DNA from: Agrobacterium tumefaciens_K
GTDB taxonomy: Bacteria; Pseudomonadota; Alphaproteobacteria; Rhizobiales; Rhizobiaceae
NCBI RefSeq assembly: GCF_031801495.1
Contig: NZ_JAOEGC010000002.1
Location: 992,001-1,056,000, forward strand
DNA length: 64,000 nt
Reading direction: 5' to 3'
Notes under the pieces: generated by a model
Seen by the model: only the letters and a program-made list of their open reading frames with translations
Told to the model about the DNA's origin: nothing
The model's database searches: none
Shown: one piece after another, positions 35,955 to 43,883 of the stretch
Position numbering within the stretch: position 1 is the stretch's first letter
Layout of the letters: each line of letters starts with the position of its first letter
Program-made: the position numbers and the translations under genes

Positions 35955-37313
35955 TTATTTCGCCTCGAGCAGATCCTTGACGTCGAGCAGGACGAATTCG
36001 TTATCGTCCGCCTTGTCGAGTGCGCGGCCTGCCGAGAAGGGCAGGTTGTTGTCGTTGCCAACGACGATGTGCGTTGCATCGACGCGATCGACGTTCTCGA
36101 TGGTGAGGAAAGGCATGTCGTAGAAGCCTTCGCCGCCGCCCTGACGCTTCTTGTTGTCCGGGTCTGCGATCTTCAAAAGATCGATGTAGCCGATCTTGCG
36201 TGCGGCCTTGCCGACATTGGCGTCGGTGAACTCGATCTTGTAGATGCGCTTGACCTTCGATGGCACGGCAAAGCACGTCACTTCGGGCTTCTTTGGATCG
36301 GCGCACGCCTTATCGGTGGTGCCTACGCCGTTGTCGCGTTCGATGACGAGGGCGGTCGTGGCATCCAGCATGTTGAAGTCGCCGATGGCCTCGCCGCCTT
36401 CCGCCAGTGGATAGAGCCATGTGCGGCCGGTCCATTTCTTCGACGCGACATCCAGTTCGATGATCCGCAGAGCCGTCGCGCCGTCCTCGGTCTTCTCTAC
36501 CTGACCGTCGGTATTGTAGAGCGGGCCTTCCAGCATGCCGTAGAGCTTGGTGCCGTCCGTGGACATGGCCAGGCCTTCGAACCCGCCGGAGCGCTTCAGA
36601 TTGAACCCCGGTAGTTTCTGCGTCGGATTGCCCGGCAAGGTCAGAGTGGGGTGATCCGGCGATTTGACATCGATATCGCCAGCCTTGGTGGCAATGACGT
36701 CGGTCAGCTTTCCGTCGCGGCTGAATTTTAGCACGTAGGGGCCGAATTCTTCGGCAACCCAGAATCCGTCTGCAACAGGCTGAATGGATTCAACGTCGAA
36801 GTCCGCGCCGGTCAGATAGCGCTTGTCGGAGCCTTCCATGACGATGGGGAAGGGAGCTTTCTTGTCAGGGTCGGACAGGAATACGGTTTCGAGCGGGTTC
36901 ACCTTGCCCTGATCCCAATCGAACTTGATGTGATGAAGCATCAGCATCGCGTCGCTGGACGTGGTTTTCGAGCCGAAGCCGTTGTCGGAAAGGCTCCAGA
37001 ACGTGCCGTCTTCCATGGTCTTGATGCCGGAAAAACCCTGCATCGGCTGGCCGTTGAACGGCATGGAAATCCCGGTCGGACGCACGCCGTCCTGACCCGG
37101 TATGGTTTCCAGTCCTTCGGCGCGCTTGCGGTCGGACGTGGTGAATTTCGCGGATGTCTTCAGGTGCTCTGGTGCGTCTGCCGGAGCGGCAATGATCGTT
37201 TTGGCAGGCAGGATCGCATGCGACACGAGCTTTGCCGGAAATTCCTTTTCGGCGGCGAAGGCCGAGGTCGAAAGCGCAAGAACGGCGCATGAGGCGACGA
37301 GAATATGTTTCAT
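35955..37313 (-). CDS. Secreted phytase-like / esterase-like domain protein
   Basis: A 452-residue exported protein with signal peptide MKHILVASCAVLALSTSAFA, cleaved near AFA-AE. The body reads as a beta-propeller-like fold of the 'esterase-like activity of phytase' type: GFSGIKTMEDGTFWSLSDNGFG, GADFDVESIQPVADGFWVAEEFGPYVL, GGFEGLAMSTDGTKLYGMLEGP and GFYDMPFLTIENVDRVDATHIVVGNDNN. Members are often found in phosphate-scavenging settings, but activity is not established. The start at 37313 is set by the signal peptide. Confidence 0.85.
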   Translation of the reverse strand: MKHILVASCAVLALSTSAFAAEKEFPAKLVSHAILPAKTIIAAPADAPEHLKTSAKFTTSDRKRAEGLETIPGQDGVRPTGISMPFNGQPMQGFSGIKTMEDGTFWSLSDNGFGSKTTSSDAMLMLHHIKFDWDQGKVNPLETVFLSDPDKKAPFPIVMEGSDKRYLTGADFDVESIQPVADGFWVAEEFGPYVLKFSRDGKLTDVIATKAGDIDVKSPDHPTLTLPGNPTQKLPGFNLKRSGGFEGLAMSTDGTKLYGMLEGPLYNTDGQVEKTEDGATALRIIELDVASKKWTGRTWLYPLAEGGEAIGDFNMLDATTALVIERDNGVGTTDKACADPKKPEVTCFAVPSKVKRIYKIEFTDANVGKAARKIGYIDLLKIADPDNKKRQGGGEGFYDMPFLTIENVDRVDATHIVVGNDNNLPFSAGRALDKADDNEFVLLDVKDLLEAK

Positions 37314-37495
37314 GGTATAGAACCCCCGATACCGGTTGAAGACGGATCGATCCGATAAAGGGGCCATATGACAGTCAGGTGATCTGTCGTTGAAGCTTTG
37401 ATGAATTTGTCGCGCGTCCGGTAAAACTTCGCCGCGGTTCTACGTTCCGGGTACGGCCTGGGTCGCGTTCACGTCGAAAACCTGAAGGCGAATGT

Positions 37496-38521
37496 CTAGG
37501 CTGCGGTTCGATGTTTGGTGAGCGTACATACGCCCAGCGTCTGGCCACGTCCCTTCACGGCATGCTCTCCCAGATATTCGCTGCGCACGCCTTTCGGCAG
37601 CACGATCTGGTGGGCGAGATCGGAGGAGATCAGGATAGGATGCCCGAGCATCTTGCTGAGCGATTCGAGACGCGCCGTCGTGTTCACCGTATCGCCGAAA
37701 TAGGTGATCTTGTGGTGATCGACGCCGATTTCGGCCGTGATGACGGGACCGCCGTGGATGGCGAACCGCAGCCGTGGGACTTCACCGAAACGGTCGAGCC
37801 AGAGATTACGCTTCTCCTCGACGGCGTTCAGGATATCGAAGACACAGTTTATGCAGGCGGCGCGCCGCACCGCGAGATGATATGGCCACGTTATGATGGC
37901 CGCGTCGCCGATATAGTCGTCGATGATGCCGCCGGACTTTCGCACAGGCGCCGCGTAGGTCGCGAAGAGTTCTCCCAGAAATTCCTGGGCTTTCAGGTCG
38001 CCGTGGGTTTCGGCGAAGGACGTGGATCCGACAAGATCGATAAACAGGAACACGCGGTCTTCGCTGACGGGGCGTCTGTAGCGCCCGAGGATAAGGTCGG
38101 TGAAGATGTCCCGGCCGAGAAGCTCGCGCACGCGCATGATGAAAACGATGATGCCGCAGACGATGAGCGTGAAGACGAGTGTCTGAAACTCGGCATGGAC
38201 CGCCCGTCGCCAGGTGCCTGGAAAGATGCCGCTGGCCCAAAGGATCGTGCCGCCAAGCCCGAAGCCGCAGAACACCAGAACCGCGTAGATGAGAAAACCG
38301 GCGGCGATATACATAGGCGTCGGCAGGGCGCTGACGCGTCGGGAAAGGCCAGGCATGATATAGCCGCGTTCGAACGCAAGTATCGGCGCACAGGCAAACA
38401 GCGCGTAGGTTGCGCCGATGAAAGCGCCGCCGCCATATTCAAGGAACGCGTAGACCACGCCGCTGCCGGCGACGGCAACGAACAGCACCACGTAATCCAG
38501 AATTGGAAGCAGTTTTCTCAT
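37496..38521 (-). CDS. Membrane-bound class III adenylate/guanylate cyclase
   Basis: The 341-residue protein has four or five N-terminal membrane helices (to about residue 165), a short RVRELLGRDIF linker and a class III catalytic domain (about 175-335). Metal-binding Asp residues are in FLFIDLVGSTSFAE and DDYIGDAAIITW; the transition-state Asn and Arg are in YFGDTVNTTARLES. The core is therefore likely active; whether it makes cAMP or cGMP is not clear. The start MRKLLPIL is preferred over an upstream Met. It lies 244 bases after rnd on the same strand. Confidence 0.87.
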   Translation of the reverse strand: MRKLLPILDYVVLFVAVAGSGVVYAFLEYGGGAFIGATYALFACAPILAFERGYIMPGLSRRVSALPTPMYIAAGFLIYAVLVFCGFGLGGTILWASGIFPGTWRRAVHAEFQTLVFTLIVCGIIVFIMRVRELLGRDIFTDLILGRYRRPVSEDRVFLFIDLVGSTSFAETHGDLKAQEFLGELFATYAAPVRKSGGIIDDYIGDAAIITWPYHLAVRRAACINCVFDILNAVEEKRNLWLDRFGEVPRLRFAIHGGPVITAEIGVDHHKITYFGDTVNTTARLESLSKMLGHPILISSDLAHQIVLPKGVRSEYLGEHAVKGRGQTLGVCTLTKHRTAA

Positions 38522-38765
38522 AAGGTTTCTTGATCTTGCGATAGGAAAAGAATCGCCGGGCCCGCCCAGCGAAACCTCTTTCCGCTGATATGCGACATTA
38601 GTGTGGAAAAAGCGCCGCAAAAAGTGACGTTTCGGTAAGGTCGGGCGAAGGATTGGCGAGGCTGTTGCCGCGATGTCGCAAAGGCCCTGTCAGGGCCCTG
38701 TGCGCACCTCGAAAATGGTCCTGGACAGATCGCGCCGGGCGACTGTGTGGGTCGGGAGCCGGCGA

Positions 38766-39920
38766 TTATTGCTCGCCGAGTTCGACCGCCTCGACCTTCT
38801 TGTTGACGAAACGAAGCACCACATCGCCGTTGATGAGCTTGAGGGCCACATCACCGAAAAGTTCGCGCCGCCAGCCGGAAAGAGCGGCGACCGTCGCGTT
38901 TTCACCTTCGGCGGCGATCTTATCCAGATCGTCGCTATTAGCGAGAACCTTGGCGGCGACGCCGTGTTTGTCGGCCGTCAGCTTCAGCAGAACCTTCAGA
39001 AGTTCCACAGCCGCCCCGGAACCCTCGGGCGAGTGCGTATGGCGAGGCGCCTTGGGCATTTCTTCCCGCGGCAGGGCCAATGCTGCGTTGACGGTTTCGA
39101 CGATTGCGGTGCCGGACGATGAACGCTCCCAACCCTTCGGGATGGTTCTCAGTCGCGACAACGCTTCCGCATCCTTCGGCTGCTGCTGGGCGATTTCGAA
39201 AATGGCGTCGTCCTTCAGAACGCGCGCACGTGGCACGTTGCGCGAGCGTGCTTCGCGCTCGCGCCATGCGGCGACGAATTTCAGTGTCGCGAGTTCCGTC
39301 GGCTTGCGCAGTCGCGATTTCAGCCGCAGCCAAGCATCGTCGGGATGCATGTCGTAGGTGTCGCGCGATTCGAGGATGTTCATCTCTTCGGTCAGCCAGA
39401 GCGAACGGCCTTCGCGCTCGAGCTGTTCCTTGAGGGCCAGATACACGTCACGCAGATGCGTCACATCGGCCAGCGCATAGTCGAGCTGCTTGTCGGTAAG
39501 CGGCCGACGGCTCCAGTCCGTGAAGCGCGAGGATTTGTCGATCTGCACGTTCTTGATCTTCTGCACGAGCTGGTCGTAGGAGATCGAATCGCCGAAGCCG
39601 CAGACCATGGCCGCGACCTGCGTATCGAAGATCGGGTGGGGGATGAGGCCGCCGAGATGATAGATGATCTCGATATCCTGACGCGCGGCGTGGAACACCT
39701 TGATCACGTTGGGATTGGCCATCAGTTCGAAAAGCGGCGCAAGATCTATACCCTTGGCAAGCGGGTCGACCAGCACTTCCAGCGTAGAGCTTGCCATCTG
39801 TACGAGGCACAGTTCCGGCCAGAACGTCGTCTCGCGCAGAAATTCCGTGTCGATGGTGATGAATTCCGATTTCGCCAGTTCCTTGCAGGCTTCGGCGAGG
39901 GCGGCAGTCGTTTCAATCAT
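38766..39920 (-). CDS. rnd: Ribonuclease D
   Basis: DEDDy 3'-5' exoribonuclease involved in tRNA and rRNA 3' trimming. The 384 residues include FITIDTEFLRETTFWP (Exo I), HAARQDIEIIYHLGG (Exo II) and the Exo III YALADVTHLRDVY with Tyr, followed by a helical HRDC region near 205-295. Length is normal. It is downstream of the MFS gene on the same strand. Confidence 0.95.
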   Translation of the reverse strand: MIETTAALAEACKELAKSEFITIDTEFLRETTFWPELCLVQMASSTLEVLVDPLAKGIDLAPLFELMANPNVIKVFHAARQDIEIIYHLGGLIPHPIFDTQVAAMVCGFGDSISYDQLVQKIKNVQIDKSSRFTDWSRRPLTDKQLDYALADVTHLRDVYLALKEQLEREGRSLWLTEEMNILESRDTYDMHPDDAWLRLKSRLRKPTELATLKFVAAWREREARSRNVPRARVLKDDAIFEIAQQQPKDAEALSRLRTIPKGWERSSSGTAIVETVNAALALPREEMPKAPRHTHSPEGSGAAVELLKVLLKLTADKHGVAAKVLANSDDLDKIAAEGENATVAALSGWRRELFGDVALKLINGDVVLRFVNKKVEAVELGEQ

Positions 39921-40003
39921 TGTTGTTGGCCAATCTAGGAAAAGTATTCGTCTTACTTTCCCTTTGCCGTCCGCATGTCAATACAAAGGCCGCTTTTCCG
40001 GCA

Positions 40004-41275
40004 TTACGGATCATTTTTCTCTTGCCGATGTGGCTTCTCGTCGTCGTCTTTCGGTCGTCCGGGCGCCGCCAGCTTCTGGAAATAGGCGGAGGTGCGAAGC
40101 AGCGAACGGAAACGCCAGTGGCGATCTTCCACCGGAACGCCTTCCCGTACCCTCAGCCGATGGATCGTGTAGGCGATGAAGACGATCTGAATGGCGGCCG
40201 TGTAACCGAACAGGGCTTTGGGGCCGAAAACATCGATCAGCACCGAAGCAAGCAAAGGCCCCATCGTCGCGCCGATTGACCAGAAAAACAGCAGTCCCGC
40301 CGATACCATAGCGTGTTCGCCTTCCTTGGCGTGGTCGTTGCCATGCGCGGAGCTGAGCGAATAGAGTGGCAACGCGAAGGCGCCGAAGATGAAGACGCCG
40401 ATGATGTTGCTCCATTCATCCGTGCCTGCAAAGAGTGCCAGGAACAGCCCGACAACGACCGATCCGGCCGTGGTTGCAAGAATGATGATGCGCCGGTCAT
40501 AACGGTCGGAATAGGCGCCGAGCGGATATTGCAGCACCACGCCGCCGATGATCCCGGCACTCATGAATGTTGCGATGGACGTGACGGAGAGCCCTATCTG
40601 TTCAGCGTAGATCGGCCCGATGTTGCGGAAAGCCGCCATGCTGAGGCCAACCGCCACGCATCCAACCACGGCCAGCGGCGAAATGCGCCAGACGGCGAAG
40701 AGGTTGAAGGGTATCTGTTTCGGCGGCGCGGGGTTGGATTTGTCGGCGAGCGAGATCGGCACCACCGACAGCGAAAGCGCCACTGCAATAAGCGTGAAGA
40801 CGACCGGACCCGCAATGCCCGCGATGGGAATCACATACTGGGCGAGCGTCACCGACCCGAGGTCCACGAAGCGATAGATGGAAAGCGTGCGTGCCCTGTT
40901 CGAATTCGTCACCTGCGCGTTGATCCAGCTCTCGATCACCGCAAAAAGACAGGCAACAGCGATGCCGATGATGAAACGCATCAACATCCAGAAGAGGGGA
41001 TGCATGATCAGCGGCATGGCGATGGAGGCGGCCGAAGCGATGGCTGCCATGGTGGCGAATGCGCGAATATGGCCCACCTTGCGCAGGATACGGGTCACAT
41101 AGATGCAGCCGAATGCGAATCCCATGCTGTAGGCGGCACTGATGAGGCCGATGGTGCTGGCGGCAAAGCCTTCTGAAAGACCGCGCAGCGCAATGTAGGT
41201 TCCCTGAAGCCCGTTGCCTCCGATAAGGATGCCTGCGGTAATCAGCAAGGGGATGAGAGGTCTGATCTGGTTCAT
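40004..41275 (-). CDS. MFS transporter (YcaD-type, 12 helices)
   Basis: A 423-residue major facilitator protein with about 12 hydrophobic helices, an early GNGLQGTYIALRGLSEGF region, the loop between helices 2 and 3 with YVTRILRKVGH, and a middle break near residue 200. The C-terminal tail is charged (RPKDDDEKPHRQEKNDP). Substrate cannot be predicted. MNQIRPLIPLL at 41275 is chosen as start; residues further upstream are atypical. It precedes rnd by 83 bases and is divergent from aspS. Confidence 0.85.
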   Translation of the reverse strand: MNQIRPLIPLLITAGILIGGNGLQGTYIALRGLSEGFAASTIGLISAAYSMGFAFGCIYVTRILRKVGHIRAFATMAAIASAASIAMPLIMHPLFWMLMRFIIGIAVACLFAVIESWINAQVTNSNRARTLSIYRFVDLGSVTLAQYVIPIAGIAGPVVFTLIAVALSLSVVPISLADKSNPAPPKQIPFNLFAVWRISPLAVVGCVAVGLSMAAFRNIGPIYAEQIGLSVTSIATFMSAGIIGGVVLQYPLGAYSDRYDRRIIILATTAGSVVVGLFLALFAGTDEWSNIIGVFIFGAFALPLYSLSSAHGNDHAKEGEHAMVSAGLLFFWSIGATMGPLLASVLIDVFGPKALFGYTAAIQIVFIAYTIHRLRVREGVPVEDRHWRFRSLLRTSAYFQKLAAPGRPKDDDEKPHRQEKNDP

Positions 41276-41481
41276 GCGTGTGGCACCGGCAGGCGGAGGT
41301 GATTTGAGATCGGCGGGAATTAAAGATAGATCATACTTACCGGTGCAATGCGCTGAAAGACAGCGCGATACGCGACAAAATTCCGCTTTGCCTTGACAAA
41401 TCAGGCGCGTCATGCGCTTTTCCGCCCGATTTAGATACGCGATCCATCCATGTGGTCGCCGCTATGTTTCAGGATAACAAA

Positions 41482-43269
41482 ATGCATCGTTACCGCAGCC
41501 ACACCTGTGCCGCTCTCCGCAAGTCGCATGTCGGCGAGACTGTCCGTCTTTCCGGCTGGGTTCATCGTGTGCGAGATCATGGCGGCGTTCTCTTCATCGA
41601 TCTCCGCGATCATTACGGCATCACGCAGGTCGTGGCCGATCCGGACAGCCCTGCCTTCAAGGTTGCAGAAACCGTACGCGGCGAATGGGTCATCCGCATC
41701 GACGGTCTGGTCAAGGCCCGCTCCGAAGACACCATCAACAAGGGCATGGCGACCGGCGAGATCGAGCTTTACGCTCAGGAAATCGAGGTTCTCGGCGTTG
41801 CCAAGGAACTGCCGCTGCCGGTCTTCGGCGAGCCTGAATATCCGGAAGACGTGCGCCTGAAGTACCGCTTCCTCGACCTTCGCCGCGAAACCCTGCACAA
41901 GAACATCGTCAAGCGCACGCAGATCATCTCCGCCATGCGCGCTGGCATGGGTGAAGCCGGTTTCGCCGAATATACCACGCCGATTCTGACCGCTTCTTCG
42001 CCGGAAGGCGCGCGTGACTTCCTCGTGCCGAGCCGTATCCACGAAGGCAAGTTCTTCGCGCTGCCGCAGGCGCCGCAGCAGTACAAGCAGCTTCTGATGG
42101 TGGCCGGTTTCGACCGTTATTTCCAGATCGCGCCGTGCTTCCGCGATGAAGACCCGCGTGCAGACCGTCTGCCGGGCGAATTCTACCAGCTCGACGTTGA
42201 AATGAGCTTCGTGACCCAGGAAGATGTCTGGGAAACCATGGAGCCGATGATGACGGCCGTGTTCGAGAAGTTTGCCGAAGGCAAGCCGGTGACGAAAGAG
42301 TGGCCGCGCATTCCTTACGACGAGGCGATCCGCAAATACGGCTCCGACAAGCCTGACCTGCGCAACCCGATCGTCATGGAAGCCGTGACCGAACACTTCG
42401 ACGGTTCGGGCTTCAAGGTTTTCGCCAACATGATCGCCTCGAACCCGAAGGTTCAGGTCTGGGCCATTCCGGCAAAGACCGGTGGCTCCAGAGCATTCTG
42501 CGACCGCATGAACGCCTGGGCGCAGTCTCAGGGCCAGCCGGGCCTCGGCTACATCTTCTGGAAGGAAGAGGACGGCAAGGTTGGCGGCTCCGGTCCGCTT
42601 GCAAAAAACATCGGCGAAGAGCGCACCGAAGCGCTGCGCGTACAGCTCGGCCTCGAAGCTGGCGACGCCTGCTTCTTCGTGGCTGGCGATCCGGCCAAGT
42701 TCTACAAGTTTGCCGGTGAAGCGCGCACCCGTGCTGCCGACGAGCTGAACCTGATCGACCGCGACCGTTACGAAATGTGCTGGATCGTCGACTTCCCGTT
42801 CTTCGAATATAACGAAGAGGAAAAGAAGATCGACTTCGCGCACAACCCCTTCTCCATGCCGCAGGGCGGTCTGGAAGCGCTGGAAGGCGATGATCCGCTG
42901 TCCATCAAGGCTTATCAGTACGATGCGGTCTGCAACGGTTTCGAAATCGCTTCGGGTTCGATCCGTAACCAGTCGCCGGAACTGATGGTCAAAGCGTTCG
43001 AGAAGGTTGGCCTCTCGCAGAGCGACGTCGAAGAGCGTTTCGGCGGTCTGTACCGCGCGTTCCAGTACGGCGCGCCTCCGCACGGCGGCTGCGCATTCGG
43101 CATCGACCGCGTGGTCATGCTGCTCGTCGGCGCCAAGAACCTGCGCGAAATCACGCTCTTCCCGATGAACCAGCAGGCGCAGGATCTTTTGATGAACGCG
43201 CCGTCGCCGGCAACGCCGACGCAGCTTCGCGAACTGGCGCTGCGCGTCGTGCCGACCAAGAAGGACTGA
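41482..43269 (+). CDS. aspS: Aspartyl-tRNA synthetase
   Basis: Class II synthetase charging tRNA-Asp (and possibly tRNA-Asn in alphaproteobacteria). The 595 residues start MHRYRSHTCAALRKSHVG. They include an OB-fold anticodon domain (VRLSGWVHRVRDHGG), motif 2 FRDEDPRADRLPGEFYQLD, a GAD insertion, and motif 3 GIDRVVMLLVGAKNLREI. The bacterial-type GAD domain is present by length. A TTGACA hexamer at 41393 could be the -35 box, but a convincing -10 is not seen. Confidence 0.96.
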   Translation: MHRYRSHTCAALRKSHVGETVRLSGWVHRVRDHGGVLFIDLRDHYGITQVVADPDSPAFKVAETVRGEWVIRIDGLVKARSEDTINKGMATGEIELYAQEIEVLGVAKELPLPVFGEPEYPEDVRLKYRFLDLRRETLHKNIVKRTQIISAMRAGMGEAGFAEYTTPILTASSPEGARDFLVPSRIHEGKFFALPQAPQQYKQLLMVAGFDRYFQIAPCFRDEDPRADRLPGEFYQLDVEMSFVTQEDVWETMEPMMTAVFEKFAEGKPVTKEWPRIPYDEAIRKYGSDKPDLRNPIVMEAVTEHFDGSGFKVFANMIASNPKVQVWAIPAKTGGSRAFCDRMNAWAQSQGQPGLGYIFWKEEDGKVGGSGPLAKNIGEERTEALRVQLGLEAGDACFFVAGDPAKFYKFAGEARTRAADELNLIDRDRYEMCWIVDFPFFEYNEEEKKIDFAHNPFSMPQGGLEALEGDDPLSIKAYQYDAVCNGFEIASGSIRNQSPELMVKAFEKVGLSQSDVEERFGGLYRAFQYGAPPHGGCAFGIDRVVMLLVGAKNLREITLFPMNQQAQDLLMNAPSPATPTQLRELALRVVPTKKD

Positions 43270-43276
43270 CGCGTCC

Positions 43277-43753
43277 GTGCTGGAAAAGCTGCTCGGACGT
43301 GTTCGTGCAGCCTTCTTCCGCGCTATGGCGGCCGCAATTGCGGCCGCTTTTGCGTTCTGGGTGGCGCATGAGTTTCTTGGCCATCCGCAACCCGTCTTTG
43401 CTGCCATCGCTGCCCTTATCTGCCTTGCCCCCGGTGTTTCCGATCATCTGAAACAGGCACTCGGGCTGATGCTCGGTGTAACGCTCGGCATTGTTGTCGG
43501 TGAACTGACGCTGCTCGTTCCGCATGACTACGGTGAGGTGCGTATGGCAGTCGCAACCTTTGCCTCGATGATGCTGGCATCGCTGTTCGGTCTGTCTGCG
43601 GTCGTGCCGATACAGGCAGGAGCTTCCGCCATGCTCGTTCTGCTCCTCGGTCCCCAGAACGCCGGTCTAGTCCGTTTTCTGGACGTATCCGTCGGCGCGC
43701 TCGTCGGAGTCGCCGTCACATTGCTTTTTTTCAGGCCACGTCCCGGCTCCTGA
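43277..43753 (+). CDS. Half-size FUSC-like integral membrane protein
   Basis: A 158-residue protein with five to six hydrophobic segments. The wording (AAFAFWVAHEFLGHPQPVFAA, AALICLAPGVSDHLKQALGLMLGVTLGIVVGEL, LLLGPQNAGLVRFLDVSVGALVGVAVTLLFF) resembles the N-terminal membrane half of FUSC/aromatic-acid exporter proteins. The usual cytosolic part is absent. It uses a GTG start 7 bases after the aspS stop and is probably in its transcript. Substrate is unknown. Confidence 0.78.
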   Translation: MLEKLLGRVRAAFFRAMAAAIAAAFAFWVAHEFLGHPQPVFAAIAALICLAPGVSDHLKQALGLMLGVTLGIVVGELTLLVPHDYGEVRMAVATFASMMLASLFGLSAVVPIQAGASAMLVLLLGPQNAGLVRFLDVSVGALVGVAVTLLFFRPRPGS

Positions 43754-43883
43754 ACTTCCTTGCCTCCCGATAAGCAGGGGTTTGTCATAAAAACTTCATC
43801 GAACTGACGAGCCGGGTAGAGGAGTCCTTAAACCTTCGCTGGCAATTGATCCCTGAACGAGAAATATCTCATACGAGGGGCGA

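Noticed and set aside
41393..41437. TTGACA and TAGATA as the aspS promoter
   Set aside because: The two hexamers are 33 bases apart, too far for a sigma70 promoter.
41431..43407. A 658-codon open frame on the minus strand opposite aspS
   Set aside because: It lies entirely across a clear aspS gene; the translation has no family features and is rich in Arg, Val and His typical of antisense frames in GC-rich DNA.
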